Shown here: positions 1 through 7,392 of the stretch, piece after piece | Numbering within the stretch: the stretch's first letter is position 1 | Layout of the letters: each line of letters opens with the position of its first letter | Assembly (NCBI GenBank): GCA_012841625.1 | Contig: DUUI01000004.1 | Coordinates: 1 to 64,000, forward strand | Direction of reading: 5' to 3' | Source: Erysipelothrix sp. | GTDB taxonomy: Bacteria; Bacillota_I; Bacilli_A; Erysipelotrichales; Erysipelotrichaceae | DNA length: 64,000 nucleotides | Notes under the pieces: generated by a model | Told to the model about the DNA's origin: nothing | Databases searched by the model: none | The model's input: only the letters and a program-made list of their open reading frames with translations | Made by a program: the position numbers and the translations under genes

Positions 1-816
1 ATTTTCAACAATAAAGCTGGACAACTTAAAATAATATGGAAAGATAAAGACAAGTTGAGTATACGCTTCAGGATATAGAAACAAGCAAAATGCCATTTCT
101 ATCAAGGTTCTCTTATCTCTTTTAATATTTAAGAGTGAAAGTATCTCTTTAATTAGAAGTCTTATGAGTATAAATTTTAGACCTGATATTAGGATAAGTG
201 AAAAAAGAAAAGAAACAATTATCGTAATTTCTATTTTTTTAGAAAAATATAATCCAATAATTTTTCTAAAATAAAAAATCATTGATGAGATAAGAAGTCC
301 ACTAGATAGTAATAAGCTTAAAAGATTTGAATCAATCTCAATGCTTTGATTAAACAAAAGTTTATTGTATACGTCGTTTTCTGAGACTTTATCGATTAAT
401 GGTTTTAAGGGTGAATTTTTATTTAGTTTTTGAATAGACTTTATTTTTAGTCCTGAATATTGATGATTTATTGTTTGATAATTTGAAAATTCTGATTCAT
501 CATTAAACTCAAATGTTCCTTCTACAAGAATTTGTTCTCCTAAAGTAACTGGACTTTCACTATAACCTCTAAAATGATTTAAACCTTGCCTAAGTAGAAG
601 TGAATTATTTCTTGATGAGATAACAGTAAACTCATTATTAAAGTTAGGCTGTGGGTTTGGTATGCAGAGTCTAATTAAAAAAAGAATTAAAAGTACAAGA
701 ATCACTACATTTTCTTTGTTTCTTTTAATGAAAAACAGAATAAAAAATATAACTATAAGAAATTTAAATTGTGAGATTAGAATTAAACCTAAGATGAACT
801 GCAAAATTACAGGCAT
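1..816 (-). CDS. comEC: ComEC-like competence channel protein, N-terminal part (runs off window)
   Basis: The frame opens at ATG 816..814, overlapping the comEA stop, and stays open for 272 codons to the left edge, so the gene is incomplete. The visible product starts with two hydrophobic segments (about residues 3-30 and 36-50), then a polar extracytoplasmic stretch with a short beta-rich part (LGEQILVEGTFEF), then further membrane segments from about residue 165. This matches the N-terminal layout of ComEC, the membrane channel that takes up single-stranded DNA. No catalytic motif lies in the visible part, so the call rests on layout and on comEA directly upstream. The other components of DNA uptake are not in the window. 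Confidence 0.65.
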   Translation of the reverse strand, partial: MPVILQFILGLILISQFKFLIVIFFILFFIKRNKENVVILVLLILFLIRLCIPNPQPNFNNEFTVISSRNNSLLLRQGLNHFRGYSESPVTLGEQILVEGTFEFNDESEFSNYQTINHQYSGLKIKSIQKLNKNSPLKPLIDKVSENDVYNKLLFNQSIEIDSNLLSLLLSSGLLISSMIFYFRKIIGLYFSKKIEITIIVSFLFSLILISGLKFILIRLLIKEILSLLNIKRDKRTLIEMAFCLFLYPEAYTQLVFIFPYYFKLSSFIVEN

Positions 817-1271
817 ATATCATCCTTAATCTTCTCGAACTTCTTCATCCCTATTGATGGTACATTCATAAGATCTTCAAGGTAGATGAATGGTGTTTGA
901 TTTCGATAATTAATGATTTTTTGAGCGGTCGCTTCACCAATCCCATGTAATGTTATTAAAGTATCTAAATCTGCCCTATTTATTGAAACACATTGATTCT
1001 TTTCTTTCTTTTTAATATGAATAACCATATCTTGATAAACATATTCATTCATATTTAGCGAGGAAAGATCTGCGGACTCTGAAATTTCAACTTTCTTTAA
1101 CACATCTTTAACTTGTGAATTGGAATGAACTTTTATTTCTTGAGAATCAACTGCTTCCCCTGTTATGACAATTGATACTTCTGTTTCTAATAATGGAAGT
1201 ATTTCAACATTCTTTTGAGGAATTAATGAGAGAATACTGAGGACAAATAAAAAAATAGTGGCAACTTTCAT
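807..1271 (-). CDS. comEA: ComEA-like DNA-binding competence protein
   Basis: 154 aa. An N-terminal hydrophobic segment (about residues 4-18) anchors the protein to the membrane. It is followed by a SLBB-like region (about 28-85) and a C-terminal pair of helix-hairpin-helix motifs (SINRADLDTLITLHGIGEAT and DLMNVPSIGMKKFEKIKDD). This is the ComEA layout: surface receptor for double-stranded DNA in transformation, or DNA binding more generally. The stop overlaps the comEC start, so the two are translationally coupled. The gene follows greA after a 40-base gap and probably belongs to the long alaS operon. No late competence regulator site was recognised, so function in uptake is inferred from family and neighbour. 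Confidence 0.85.
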   Translation of the reverse strand: MKVATIFLFVLSILSLIPQKNVEILPLLETEVSIVITGEAVDSQEIKVHSNSQVKDVLKKVEISESADLSSLNMNEYVYQDMVIHIKKKEKNQCVSINRADLDTLITLHGIGEATAQKIINYRNQTPFIYLEDLMNVPSIGMKKFEKIKDDICL

Positions 1272-1310
1272 AAGGCACCCCTATTTTTTAGTGTTTAATT
1301 TAAGTAATTC

Positions 1311-1781
1311 CTATTTTACTTCAAGGATTTTAACTTTATAGTTTGGTTCAACTTTAACAACACAAGTATCACCTTCTGTTTTATCCATAATAGCTAGAGC
1401 TAGTGGTGTAACATTTGATAGCTTTCCATTTAATGGATCAGCTTCAACAGAACCAACAATTGTATAAGTAGTTTCTAACTTTGTGTCTAATTCTTGAAGT
1501 TTAACGACAGAGCCTAAACTTACTTTTTTAGTACGTCTCTTTTTCTCGTCAATGATTTCATAATTACTAAGCATTGATTCAAGTTCGCGAATTCTGGCCT
1601 CAATCTTTGCTTGTCTATCTCTTGCTGCATCGTAATCAGCATTTTCAGATAAGTCCCCTTGAGATCGTGCTGCTTGAAGTTCTTCTTTAACTTCAGCACG
1701 AATAGTATGGATTAAATAATCTAACTCCTTCTGTAATTCAGCTAGACCTTCCTTAGTTACTAATGTTTTGTTTTTTTCCAT
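1311..1781 (-). CDS. greA: Transcription elongation factor GreA
   Basis: GreA rescues backtracked RNA polymerase by stimulating cleavage of the nascent RNA. The N-terminal coiled coil (about residues 5-75, with SQGDLSENADYDAARDRQ at its tip, where the acidic residues act) and the C-terminal FKBP-like domain (VVKLQELDTKLETTYTIVGS, ending in YKVKILEV) are complete; 156 aa against about 158 for the family. ATG 1781 is chosen because AGAGGTG lies 5 bases upstream. A longer in-frame start at 1805 would place that ribosome binding site inside the coding region. It follows udk with a short gap, as in Bacillus. Confidence 0.96.
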   Translation of the reverse strand: MEKNKTLVTKEGLAELQKELDYLIHTIRAEVKEELQAARSQGDLSENADYDAARDRQAKIEARIRELESMLSNYEIIDEKKRRTKKVSLGSVVKLQELDTKLETTYTIVGSVEADPLNGKLSNVTPLALAIMDKTEGDTCVVKVEPNYKVKILEVK

Positions 1782-1804
1782 ATTTTCACCTCTTAACTGA
1801 GACA

Positions 1805-2440
1805 TTATACCACATCTTTCTCATTTAAGATGCTAGAGATTTTTGTCGTCAGTAAATCAATCGCAACTTTGTTTTGTCCACCCTCAGGAATTATGACATC
1901 AGCATATCGTTTTGATGGCTCAACAAATAGCTCATGCATAACTCTAACTGTGTTCATATATTGATTAACAACAGACTCTAATGAACGGCCTCTTTCATTA
2001 ACATCTCTAAGTAATCGACGAATAAACCGCACATCTGCAGGTGTATCGACAAAGATTTTAATATCTAGTTCATCACGAATTCTTTTTTCTTCCAAACAAA
2101 ATAATCCTTCAATAATTAGGACATCACATGGCAAAACCATCAATGAATCTTGGCTACGCGTATGGTTTACGAAATCATAAATTGGCTTTTCAATGGTTTG
2201 GTTCATTTTAAGCATGCGAATATGTTCAATTAATAAATCCATATCAAAGGCAAAAGGATGGTCATAATTGACTTTCACCCTTTCACTTAAATCTATATTC
2301 GTTTGATCTTTATAGTAATCATCCATTTTAAGTATTTGAAAAGAAGATTCTGGTGAGATAATCTTTTTGATTTGCTTACTAATAGAAGTTTTACCTGAAG
2401 CTGACCCCCCAGCAATTCCTATGGTCATAACCTCTTTCAT
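1805..2440 (-). CDS. udk: Uridine kinase
   Basis: Phosphorylates uridine and cytidine to UMP and CMP in pyrimidine salvage; cytoplasmic. 211 aa, full length. The P-loop GIAGGSASGKTS is at the N-terminus, followed by KMDDYYKDQTNIDLSERVKVNYDHP, the family's nucleoside-binding stretch (key residues D, Y, Y, N, D, H), and the RFIRRLLRDVNERGRS lid containing the Arg residues that hold phosphate. Its start overlaps the mltG stop by one base. Sits in the conserved mltG-udk-greA block. Confidence 0.96.
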   Translation of the reverse strand: MKEVMTIGIAGGSASGKTSISKQIKKIISPESSFQILKMDDYYKDQTNIDLSERVKVNYDHPFAFDMDLLIEHIRMLKMNQTIEKPIYDFVNHTRSQDSLMVLPCDVLIIEGLFCLEEKRIRDELDIKIFVDTPADVRFIRRLLRDVNERGRSLESVVNQYMNTVRVMHELFVEPSKRYADVIIPEGGQNKVAIDLLTTKISSILNEKDVV

Positions 2441-3504
2441 TAATACCGACCTCCCAAATACTGCTCAACTAATTGAAGATGTTCTTCATATGTTTCAGAA
2501 AAATAAACTTTTCCATCACCGTATACATCGGCTACAAAGTAGAAGTATGGTGACTCAATTGGCTGTAAAACAGCTAATAATGCTGTGTGAGTTGAGTTAG
2601 AAACAGGACCAATTGGTAGACCATCATATAAATATGTATTGTATGGAGACGCAATCCCTGGATTGTTTTCACATTCTTCCCAACTACTATAATCATATAA
2701 TGCATAACACAGCGTCACACTTGATTCTAATCGCTGACCATAATCTAAACGATTAAAGAATGTTGAGGCAACTAATTGTTGGTCTTCAATGTGTGAAGCC
2801 TCAAACTGGACCATTGATGCAAGGATAAAGTTCTCATGAATTGTTAAATTACTGTTATCAAATAATTCTTTGTTAATAAGATAAAACTCATTAGTTGGTT
2901 CAATTAGTGTTCTTGTTATCTCTTCAATTGTGGCTTCTCTAAAGAACTCATATGTATTAGGGCTAAAATAGCCTTCAAGTAATACATTAACTTCAGGCAC
3001 TAAAATAGAATCAGTGAGCACCTCATAGTCAGCAATCAACTGAGTAACAAATGTTTCATCATTCCATAGGCTTAAAACTTCAATCGCTGTGTAATCAGTA
3101 TTTTGTGAAATGACAGAGGCATAATCTTTGGCCCACTGACCATCGATAAATTGCATCGTATATGTATTTTGAATAATATTGCTTGAGTCATTAAAGACAG
3201 CCATTATTTCGCTGGGTGTCATTGATGGCGAGACATTAAATAGACCAGCCTTAATGTCAGTCAAGCCTTCTCTTTGAGCAACAAATTTTGTTATAAAACC
3301 ATTTTTTATTAAACCTTCACGCTGTAAGTCTCTGGTTAATGAATCTACTGTTGTATCAGGTAATATCTCATATTCAACCATCTGGACATCATCACTAACT
3401 GCTTTTAAGCTATCGGTATAGAAAAAGTATGCTGCTCCTAAAGTTACAACAATCAAAACAACAAAAAATAAAAAAACAATAAACCCTTTTCGAAAACGTC
3501 TCAT
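2440..3504 (-). CDS. mltG: MltG-type endolytic murein transglycosylase (YceG family)
   Basis: 354 aa: a short cytoplasmic start, one membrane segment (about residues 8-28), a LysM-like subdomain and the YceG catalytic domain. Family members cleave nascent glycan strands and set glycan length. The conserved stretch around ILASMVQFEASH (residues 227-238) and the C-terminal YFVADVYGDGKVYFSETYEEH are present. In this stretch the first acidic residue usual in the family is Gln233 while Glu235 is kept. Which Glu is catalytic should be checked before calling it active. Its presence implies some peptidoglycan metabolism, or a relict of it. Followed by udk with a one-base overlap. Confidence 0.9.
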   Translation of the reverse strand: MRRFRKGFIVFLFFVVLIVVTLGAAYFFYTDSLKAVSDDVQMVEYEILPDTTVDSLTRDLQREGLIKNGFITKFVAQREGLTDIKAGLFNVSPSMTPSEIMAVFNDSSNIIQNTYTMQFIDGQWAKDYASVISQNTDYTAIEVLSLWNDETFVTQLIADYEVLTDSILVPEVNVLLEGYFSPNTYEFFREATIEEITRTLIEPTNEFYLINKELFDNSNLTIHENFILASMVQFEASHIEDQQLVASTFFNRLDYGQRLESSVTLCYALYDYSSWEECENNPGIASPYNTYLYDGLPIGPVSNSTHTALLAVLQPIESPYFYFVADVYGDGKVYFSETYEEHLQLVEQYLGGRY

Positions 3505-3513
3505 TAAATCCTC

Positions 3514-3825
3514 TTAATGTTCGTGATGGTGATGGTGATCGTGGTCGTGGTCGTGATCATGGTCGTGATCATGGTCGTGGTCTTCTGCAGATGACATAAA
3601 GGTTTCAAACACTTCATTAATCATGTCCCATTCTTTTTCGTCGTCAATCGCATTTAACTCTCCATCTGCTGTATAGGTTGAAACAAATACTTGGCCATCT
3701 TCATCACTTGGATCAAAGTATAAAACATATTGTTTTTCTGTTTGATCTGAATCAAATGTAAATAATACTTCCATTTCTATTTCTTGGCCATTTTCATCAA
3801 TAATAATAATTTTCTCTTCGTTCAT
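3514..3825 (-). CDS. DUF1292 family protein with a His/Asp-repeat tail
   Basis: 103 aa. Residues 1-78 match the small acidic DUF1292 (YrzB-like) family, including the EWDMINEVFETFM end. That family's function is unknown, but it is syntenic with ruvX and ireB in Bacilli. Residues 82-103 are an unusual tail made almost only of alternating Asp-His units and then a run of His. This could chelate Ni, Zn, Cu or Co; that role is inference. At DNA level the tail is a run of GTG-ATG/GTC-GTG type hexamer repeats at about 3518-3585. Its start overlaps the ruvX stop by 4 bases. Confidence 0.9.
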   Translation of the reverse strand: MNEEKIIIIDENGQEIEMEVLFTFDSDQTEKQYVLYFDPSDEDGQVFVSTYTADGELNAIDDEKEWDMINEVFETFMSSAEDHDHDHDHDHDHDHDHHHHHEH

Positions 3826-4259
3826 AACGATCCCTTTCTTTGATCTAAATAGCGTTGTAATATTTCTACTGCGGCTACTTGATCGATAACTTTCTTTTTC
3901 TTTTTCCTTTTTACATCAAGCTTACTTAATGTTCTTAAAGAAGAAACAGTACTTAATCTTTCATCCATAAGAATTACAGGAATATCAAACTCTTCCTCTA
4001 GCAGTTCTTTAAACTCTAGAGATGCTTGAGCTCTAGGTCCTAAGTCGTTATTCATCATCTTAGGTAAGCCTAAAACAAAAGTCTCAACTTTGTGCTCATT
4101 GATAATTTTTTCCAATGGGCCCAATAATTGAGATGGGTCTTGTTGACTGTATGTCAAAGTAGTGACTGGGTGTGCAAATAGACCCAAGGCATCGCTAATG
4201 GCAACACCACAAGTTTTTGAACCAAAATCTAAGCCACAAGCAATTGACACATTAGTCAT
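3822..4259 (-). CDS. ruvX: RuvX/YqgF family Holliday-junction resolvase-like nuclease
   Basis: 145 aa RNase H-fold protein. Acidic active-site residues are visible in CGLDFGSKTCGVAISDA (residues 8-24), FVLGLPKMMNND and ILMDERLSTVSS. Family members process branched DNA and, in E. coli, the 5' end of pre-16S rRNA. The gene overlaps ireB upstream (8 bases) and the DUF1292 gene downstream (4 bases), the usual Bacillota arrangement. Full length. Confidence 0.94.
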   Translation of the reverse strand: MTNVSIACGLDFGSKTCGVAISDALGLFAHPVTTLTYSQQDPSQLLGPLEKIINEHKVETFVLGLPKMMNNDLGPRAQASLEFKELLEEEFDIPVILMDERLSTVSSLRTLSKLDVKRKKKKKVIDQVAAVEILQRYLDQRKGSL

Positions 4260-4512
4260 TTTTAAGGTATGCGCGTACTAATTCCTCAATAATTTCAAAT
4301 CGTTCTAACTGTTGAATACTACTACGTGCTCCTTTATGTGAAGAAATATAGGCAGGATCATTAGTAATTAAATAACCAGCTAATTGATTGACTGCATTAT
4401 ACCCTCTTTCTTCCAAAGCATTGCAAACATCATGCAAAATCCTGCGAATGTTTTCTTGTTTCAATGCCTCAGTTGAGTAAGCCATGGTTTGAGTTACATC
4501 AAGTTTATCCAT
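4252..4512 (-). CDS. ireB: IreB family regulatory phosphoprotein (DUF965)
   Basis: 86 aa, full length for the family. IreB of Enterococcus is a substrate of the PASTA-domain kinase IreK and tunes envelope-stress and cephalosporin tolerance. The family core is recognisable (IRRILHDVCNALEERGYNA, then NQLAGYLITNDPAYISSHKG). No Ser/Thr kinase gene is in the window, so the regulatory link is from family knowledge. It is the first small gene after alaS, with about 45 bases between them. Confidence 0.92.
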   Translation of the reverse strand: MDKLDVTQTMAYSTEALKQENIRRILHDVCNALEERGYNAVNQLAGYLITNDPAYISSHKGARSSIQQLERFEIIEELVRAYLKND

Positions 4513-4556
4513 TTCATCACCTCTTAGTATTAAGTTTAACTTAAAACTACCTATTT

Positions 4557-7160
4557 TTAAAGTATAGAACTAACTTTTTTAGTCACAAATTCAATAACTT
4601 CGTCTACTTTTTCAACATTCCTAGCCCCTGCTTGAGCAAAATCAGGTTTTCCGCCTCCATTACCATCCGCCAGTTGAGCTGCCTGTTTAACTATATCTCC
4701 AGCTTTTAAGCCTTTAGCTATTAATTCTTTTGGTACATAGCAGGCTAGATTTAACTTATTATTAGATTCAAAAACACCAAAAATAAACTTAGTTGAAGCT
4801 TTAGATTTCAGAATATCCATAAAAGTTTTAACTAATTTACTATCTAAATCTGTTTTAAAGATTAATGGTGAAGCATCATCTGTTTGTAAGATTGAATTAG
4901 CTTTATCTACAAGAATTTTATTATTTAGCTCATTAAGTTGTTTAGTTTTTTCTTCAATCTCAGCAGTTAAACTATCGATTTTATCTATCGATTTATTGAT
5001 ATCATTGACTTGTAAATGATTAGCAAGATCATGAAGCATTGTCGCCTTCATGTTTAAGTATTCTGTAGCACCTTTAGATGTTTTAGATGTAATACGGCGA
5101 ATACCTGATCCAATACTTTCTTCAGATTCAATCACAAATAAACCCAATTCATTTGTATTAGAAACATGGGTTCCTCCACATAACTCTTTAGAAAATTGAC
5201 CAACACTGACGACTCGCACTAAATCACCATATTTAGATTCAAAGAGTCCAATCGCTTTTTGATCTTTAGCTTCTTGTAAACTCATATGATCGACAGTTAA
5301 TGGATTAGCTTCAACGATCCACTGATTAACTAATCTAACCACTTCTTCTTGTTGTTTCGGTGTGACTTTTTCAAAATGAGTAAAATCAAAACGAGCATAG
5401 TCTGCATCGACATATGATCCTGCTTGAGCAATATGCGAACCAAGAACTTCTAATAAAGCTGCTTGTAGTAAATGGACAGAGGTATGATTTCTTTGAATCA
5501 GTAATCGTCTAGTGCGATCGACACTAAGTGTTACCGTATCACCCACTACTAACTCTCCTTCATCAACCGTAACTGCATGTAGATGCTGTTTGTGGGGGGC
5601 TTTGAGCACTTCTGTAATAAGTCCATTAGATGTTTCACTATTGAATACCCCTGTATCAGCAACTTGACCTCCACTTTCAGCATAGAATGGTGTTTGATCA
5701 AAGATTACAAATCCATCCCCTTCAAGTGATTGAACTTGTTGATTATCCTTAAAGAGACCTATAACTTTCGACTGACTCATTAAACTGTCATAGCCAATAA
5801 ATTCTGATTTATCCATAAAGCTCATCAAAGACTCATTTTGACTACTAAAAGATTCAGTACTTTCTCGAGCGCCTCGAGATAATTGTTTTCGCTCAAGCAT
5901 ATGCTTTTGATAGCCTTCTTGATCAACTTCAAAACCATTCTCTAAAGCAATTTCAAGTGTTAACTCATAAGGAAAGCCATAAGTATCATATAACTTAAAG
6001 ACATCAGCCCCTAATAATACTTTATCAGTCGATGATTGTAACAATGATTGAAGTAATTTTTCACCATCATGAAGTGTTTGTTCAAATCGATCTTCTTCTA
6101 TTTTAACGAGTTTCTTGATTAAGTCTTTCTTTTCTTCTAAGCTTGGATAGAAGTCCTTCATAATTTCAGCGACAACATCAACTAATTTATACATAAAAGC
6201 TTCTTTAATATTTAATTGTTTAGAATAACGAATCGCACGTCTAATAATTCTTCTTAAAACATAACCACGACCCTCATTTGAGAAGAGTGCACCATCAGCT
6301 AAAGCAAATGAAACAGTTCGAATATGATCAGCGATTACTCTGTATGCTATTTTATTGTCATTATATTTAATCTGTGAATACTTTTCAGTTTGCCTAATAA
6401 TTGGTAAGAATAAATCTGTATCAAAATTAGTTTCACCCCCCTGAATAACATTAACTAAACGTTCAAAGCCCATCCCTGTATCAATGTTTTTTTGAGGGAG
6501 TTCTTTATATTCATGACGAGGCACACCATCTACGGCATTATACTGAGAGAATACAATATTCCATACTTCAACATATCGATCATTTTCTTCATCATTGTAA
6601 AATAGTTCAATGCCTCTATTTTGTGGGTCATATTTTGGTCCACGATCAAAGAATATCTCTGAGTTTGGACCACTTGGGCCTTCACCTATTTGCCAGAAAT
6701 TTCCTTCTTGTTTTGATATTCTTGATGGATCAATGCCAATATGATTAACCCATAAGTCATAGGCTTCTTGATCATCTGTATGGACAGAGTAATACAGCTT
6801 ATCTTTATCTATTCCCATCCATTTATCACTCGTTAAAAATTCATACGCAAATTCTATGGCTTCTTTTTTAAAGTAATCGCCAATACTAAAATTGCCCAAC
6901 ATTTCAAAGAAGGTATGATGTCGTGCTGTTTTACCCACATTTTCAATATCATTTGAGCGGATTGCTTTTTGAACATTTGCTATTCTTGGTTTCTCTGGCT
7001 TTATGCTGCCATCAAAATACTTCTTCAAAGCAGCAACACCTGAGTTAATCCATAACAATGTAGGGTCATTATGTGGTATTAATGAATGCCCTTGTTCGAT
7101 CAAATGGTCCTTACTTTCAAAAAAGTCTAAAAACTTTTGTCGTATTTCATTACTTGTCAT
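4557..7160 (-). CDS. alaS: Alanyl-tRNA synthetase
   Basis: Charges tRNA-Ala. About 867 aa, full length: class II catalytic core (HTFFEMLGNFSIGDYFKKEA near residue 85), tRNA recognition region, editing domain with the zinc-site halves HTSVHLLQAALL and CGGTHVSNTNELG, and C-Ala domain ending in GNGGGKPDFAQAGA. ATG 7160 is preferred because GAGGTG lies 7 bases upstream; the GTG at 7169 is part of that ribosome binding site. A GCT-specific T-box precedes it, so the operon responds to uncharged tRNA-Ala. Confidence 0.97.
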   Translation of the reverse strand: MTSNEIRQKFLDFFESKDHLIEQGHSLIPHNDPTLLWINSGVAALKKYFDGSIKPEKPRIANVQKAIRSNDIENVGKTARHHTFFEMLGNFSIGDYFKKEAIEFAYEFLTSDKWMGIDKDKLYYSVHTDDQEAYDLWVNHIGIDPSRISKQEGNFWQIGEGPSGPNSEIFFDRGPKYDPQNRGIELFYNDEENDRYVEVWNIVFSQYNAVDGVPRHEYKELPQKNIDTGMGFERLVNVIQGGETNFDTDLFLPIIRQTEKYSQIKYNDNKIAYRVIADHIRTVSFALADGALFSNEGRGYVLRRIIRRAIRYSKQLNIKEAFMYKLVDVVAEIMKDFYPSLEEKKDLIKKLVKIEEDRFEQTLHDGEKLLQSLLQSSTDKVLLGADVFKLYDTYGFPYELTLEIALENGFEVDQEGYQKHMLERKQLSRGARESTESFSSQNESLMSFMDKSEFIGYDSLMSQSKVIGLFKDNQQVQSLEGDGFVIFDQTPFYAESGGQVADTGVFNSETSNGLITEVLKAPHKQHLHAVTVDEGELVVGDTVTLSVDRTRRLLIQRNHTSVHLLQAALLEVLGSHIAQAGSYVDADYARFDFTHFEKVTPKQQEEVVRLVNQWIVEANPLTVDHMSLQEAKDQKAIGLFESKYGDLVRVVSVGQFSKELCGGTHVSNTNELGLFVIESEESIGSGIRRITSKTSKGATEYLNMKATMLHDLANHLQVNDINKSIDKIDSLTAEIEEKTKQLNELNNKILVDKANSILQTDDASPLIFKTDLDSKLVKTFMDILKSKASTKFIFGVFESNNKLNLACYVPKELIAKGLKAGDIVKQAAQLADGNGGGKPDFAQAGARNVEKVDEVIEFVTKKVSSIL

Positions 7161-7180
7161 TTTTTTCACCTCAACTAAAT

Positions 7181-7385
7181 AAAAAAATCATCCCAGCCAA
7201 GGAACGATTCTCACCGCGGTACCATCCTAATTTACACCATTGTGTACAGCTTTCTAAGTTAACGCCATTCTACGCAGAGGATTAGTCTGTAAAGTGACGG
7301 AGCGTTCATAGCAGATGTTCAAAGTTTTCACCAACCACTTTGTCTCTAAAAACAAGCACACTATTACTACATCGTCATTACAAAT
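7181..7385 (-). promoter_or_regulatory. T-box leader (alanine) of the alaS operon
   Basis: Read on the minus strand, the leader has a Stem I distal loop (GTGGTTGGTGAAA type), then GAAC followed by GCT at 7303..7301, which fits an alanine specifier. Next come the antiterminator core AGGATGGTACCGCGGTGA and a terminator stem (7201-7208 pairing with 7187-7194) ending in a run of seven U. Uncharged tRNA-Ala would stabilise the antiterminator and allow alaS to be read. The 69-aa frame that crosses this region is not a gene. Confidence 0.95.
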
Positions 7386-7392
7386 GATTTTA

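Noticed and set aside
3518-3590. Short tandem repeats that look like a microsatellite or a CRISPR-like array
   Set aside because: They encode the Asp-His tail of the DUF1292 protein in frame, with no spacers.
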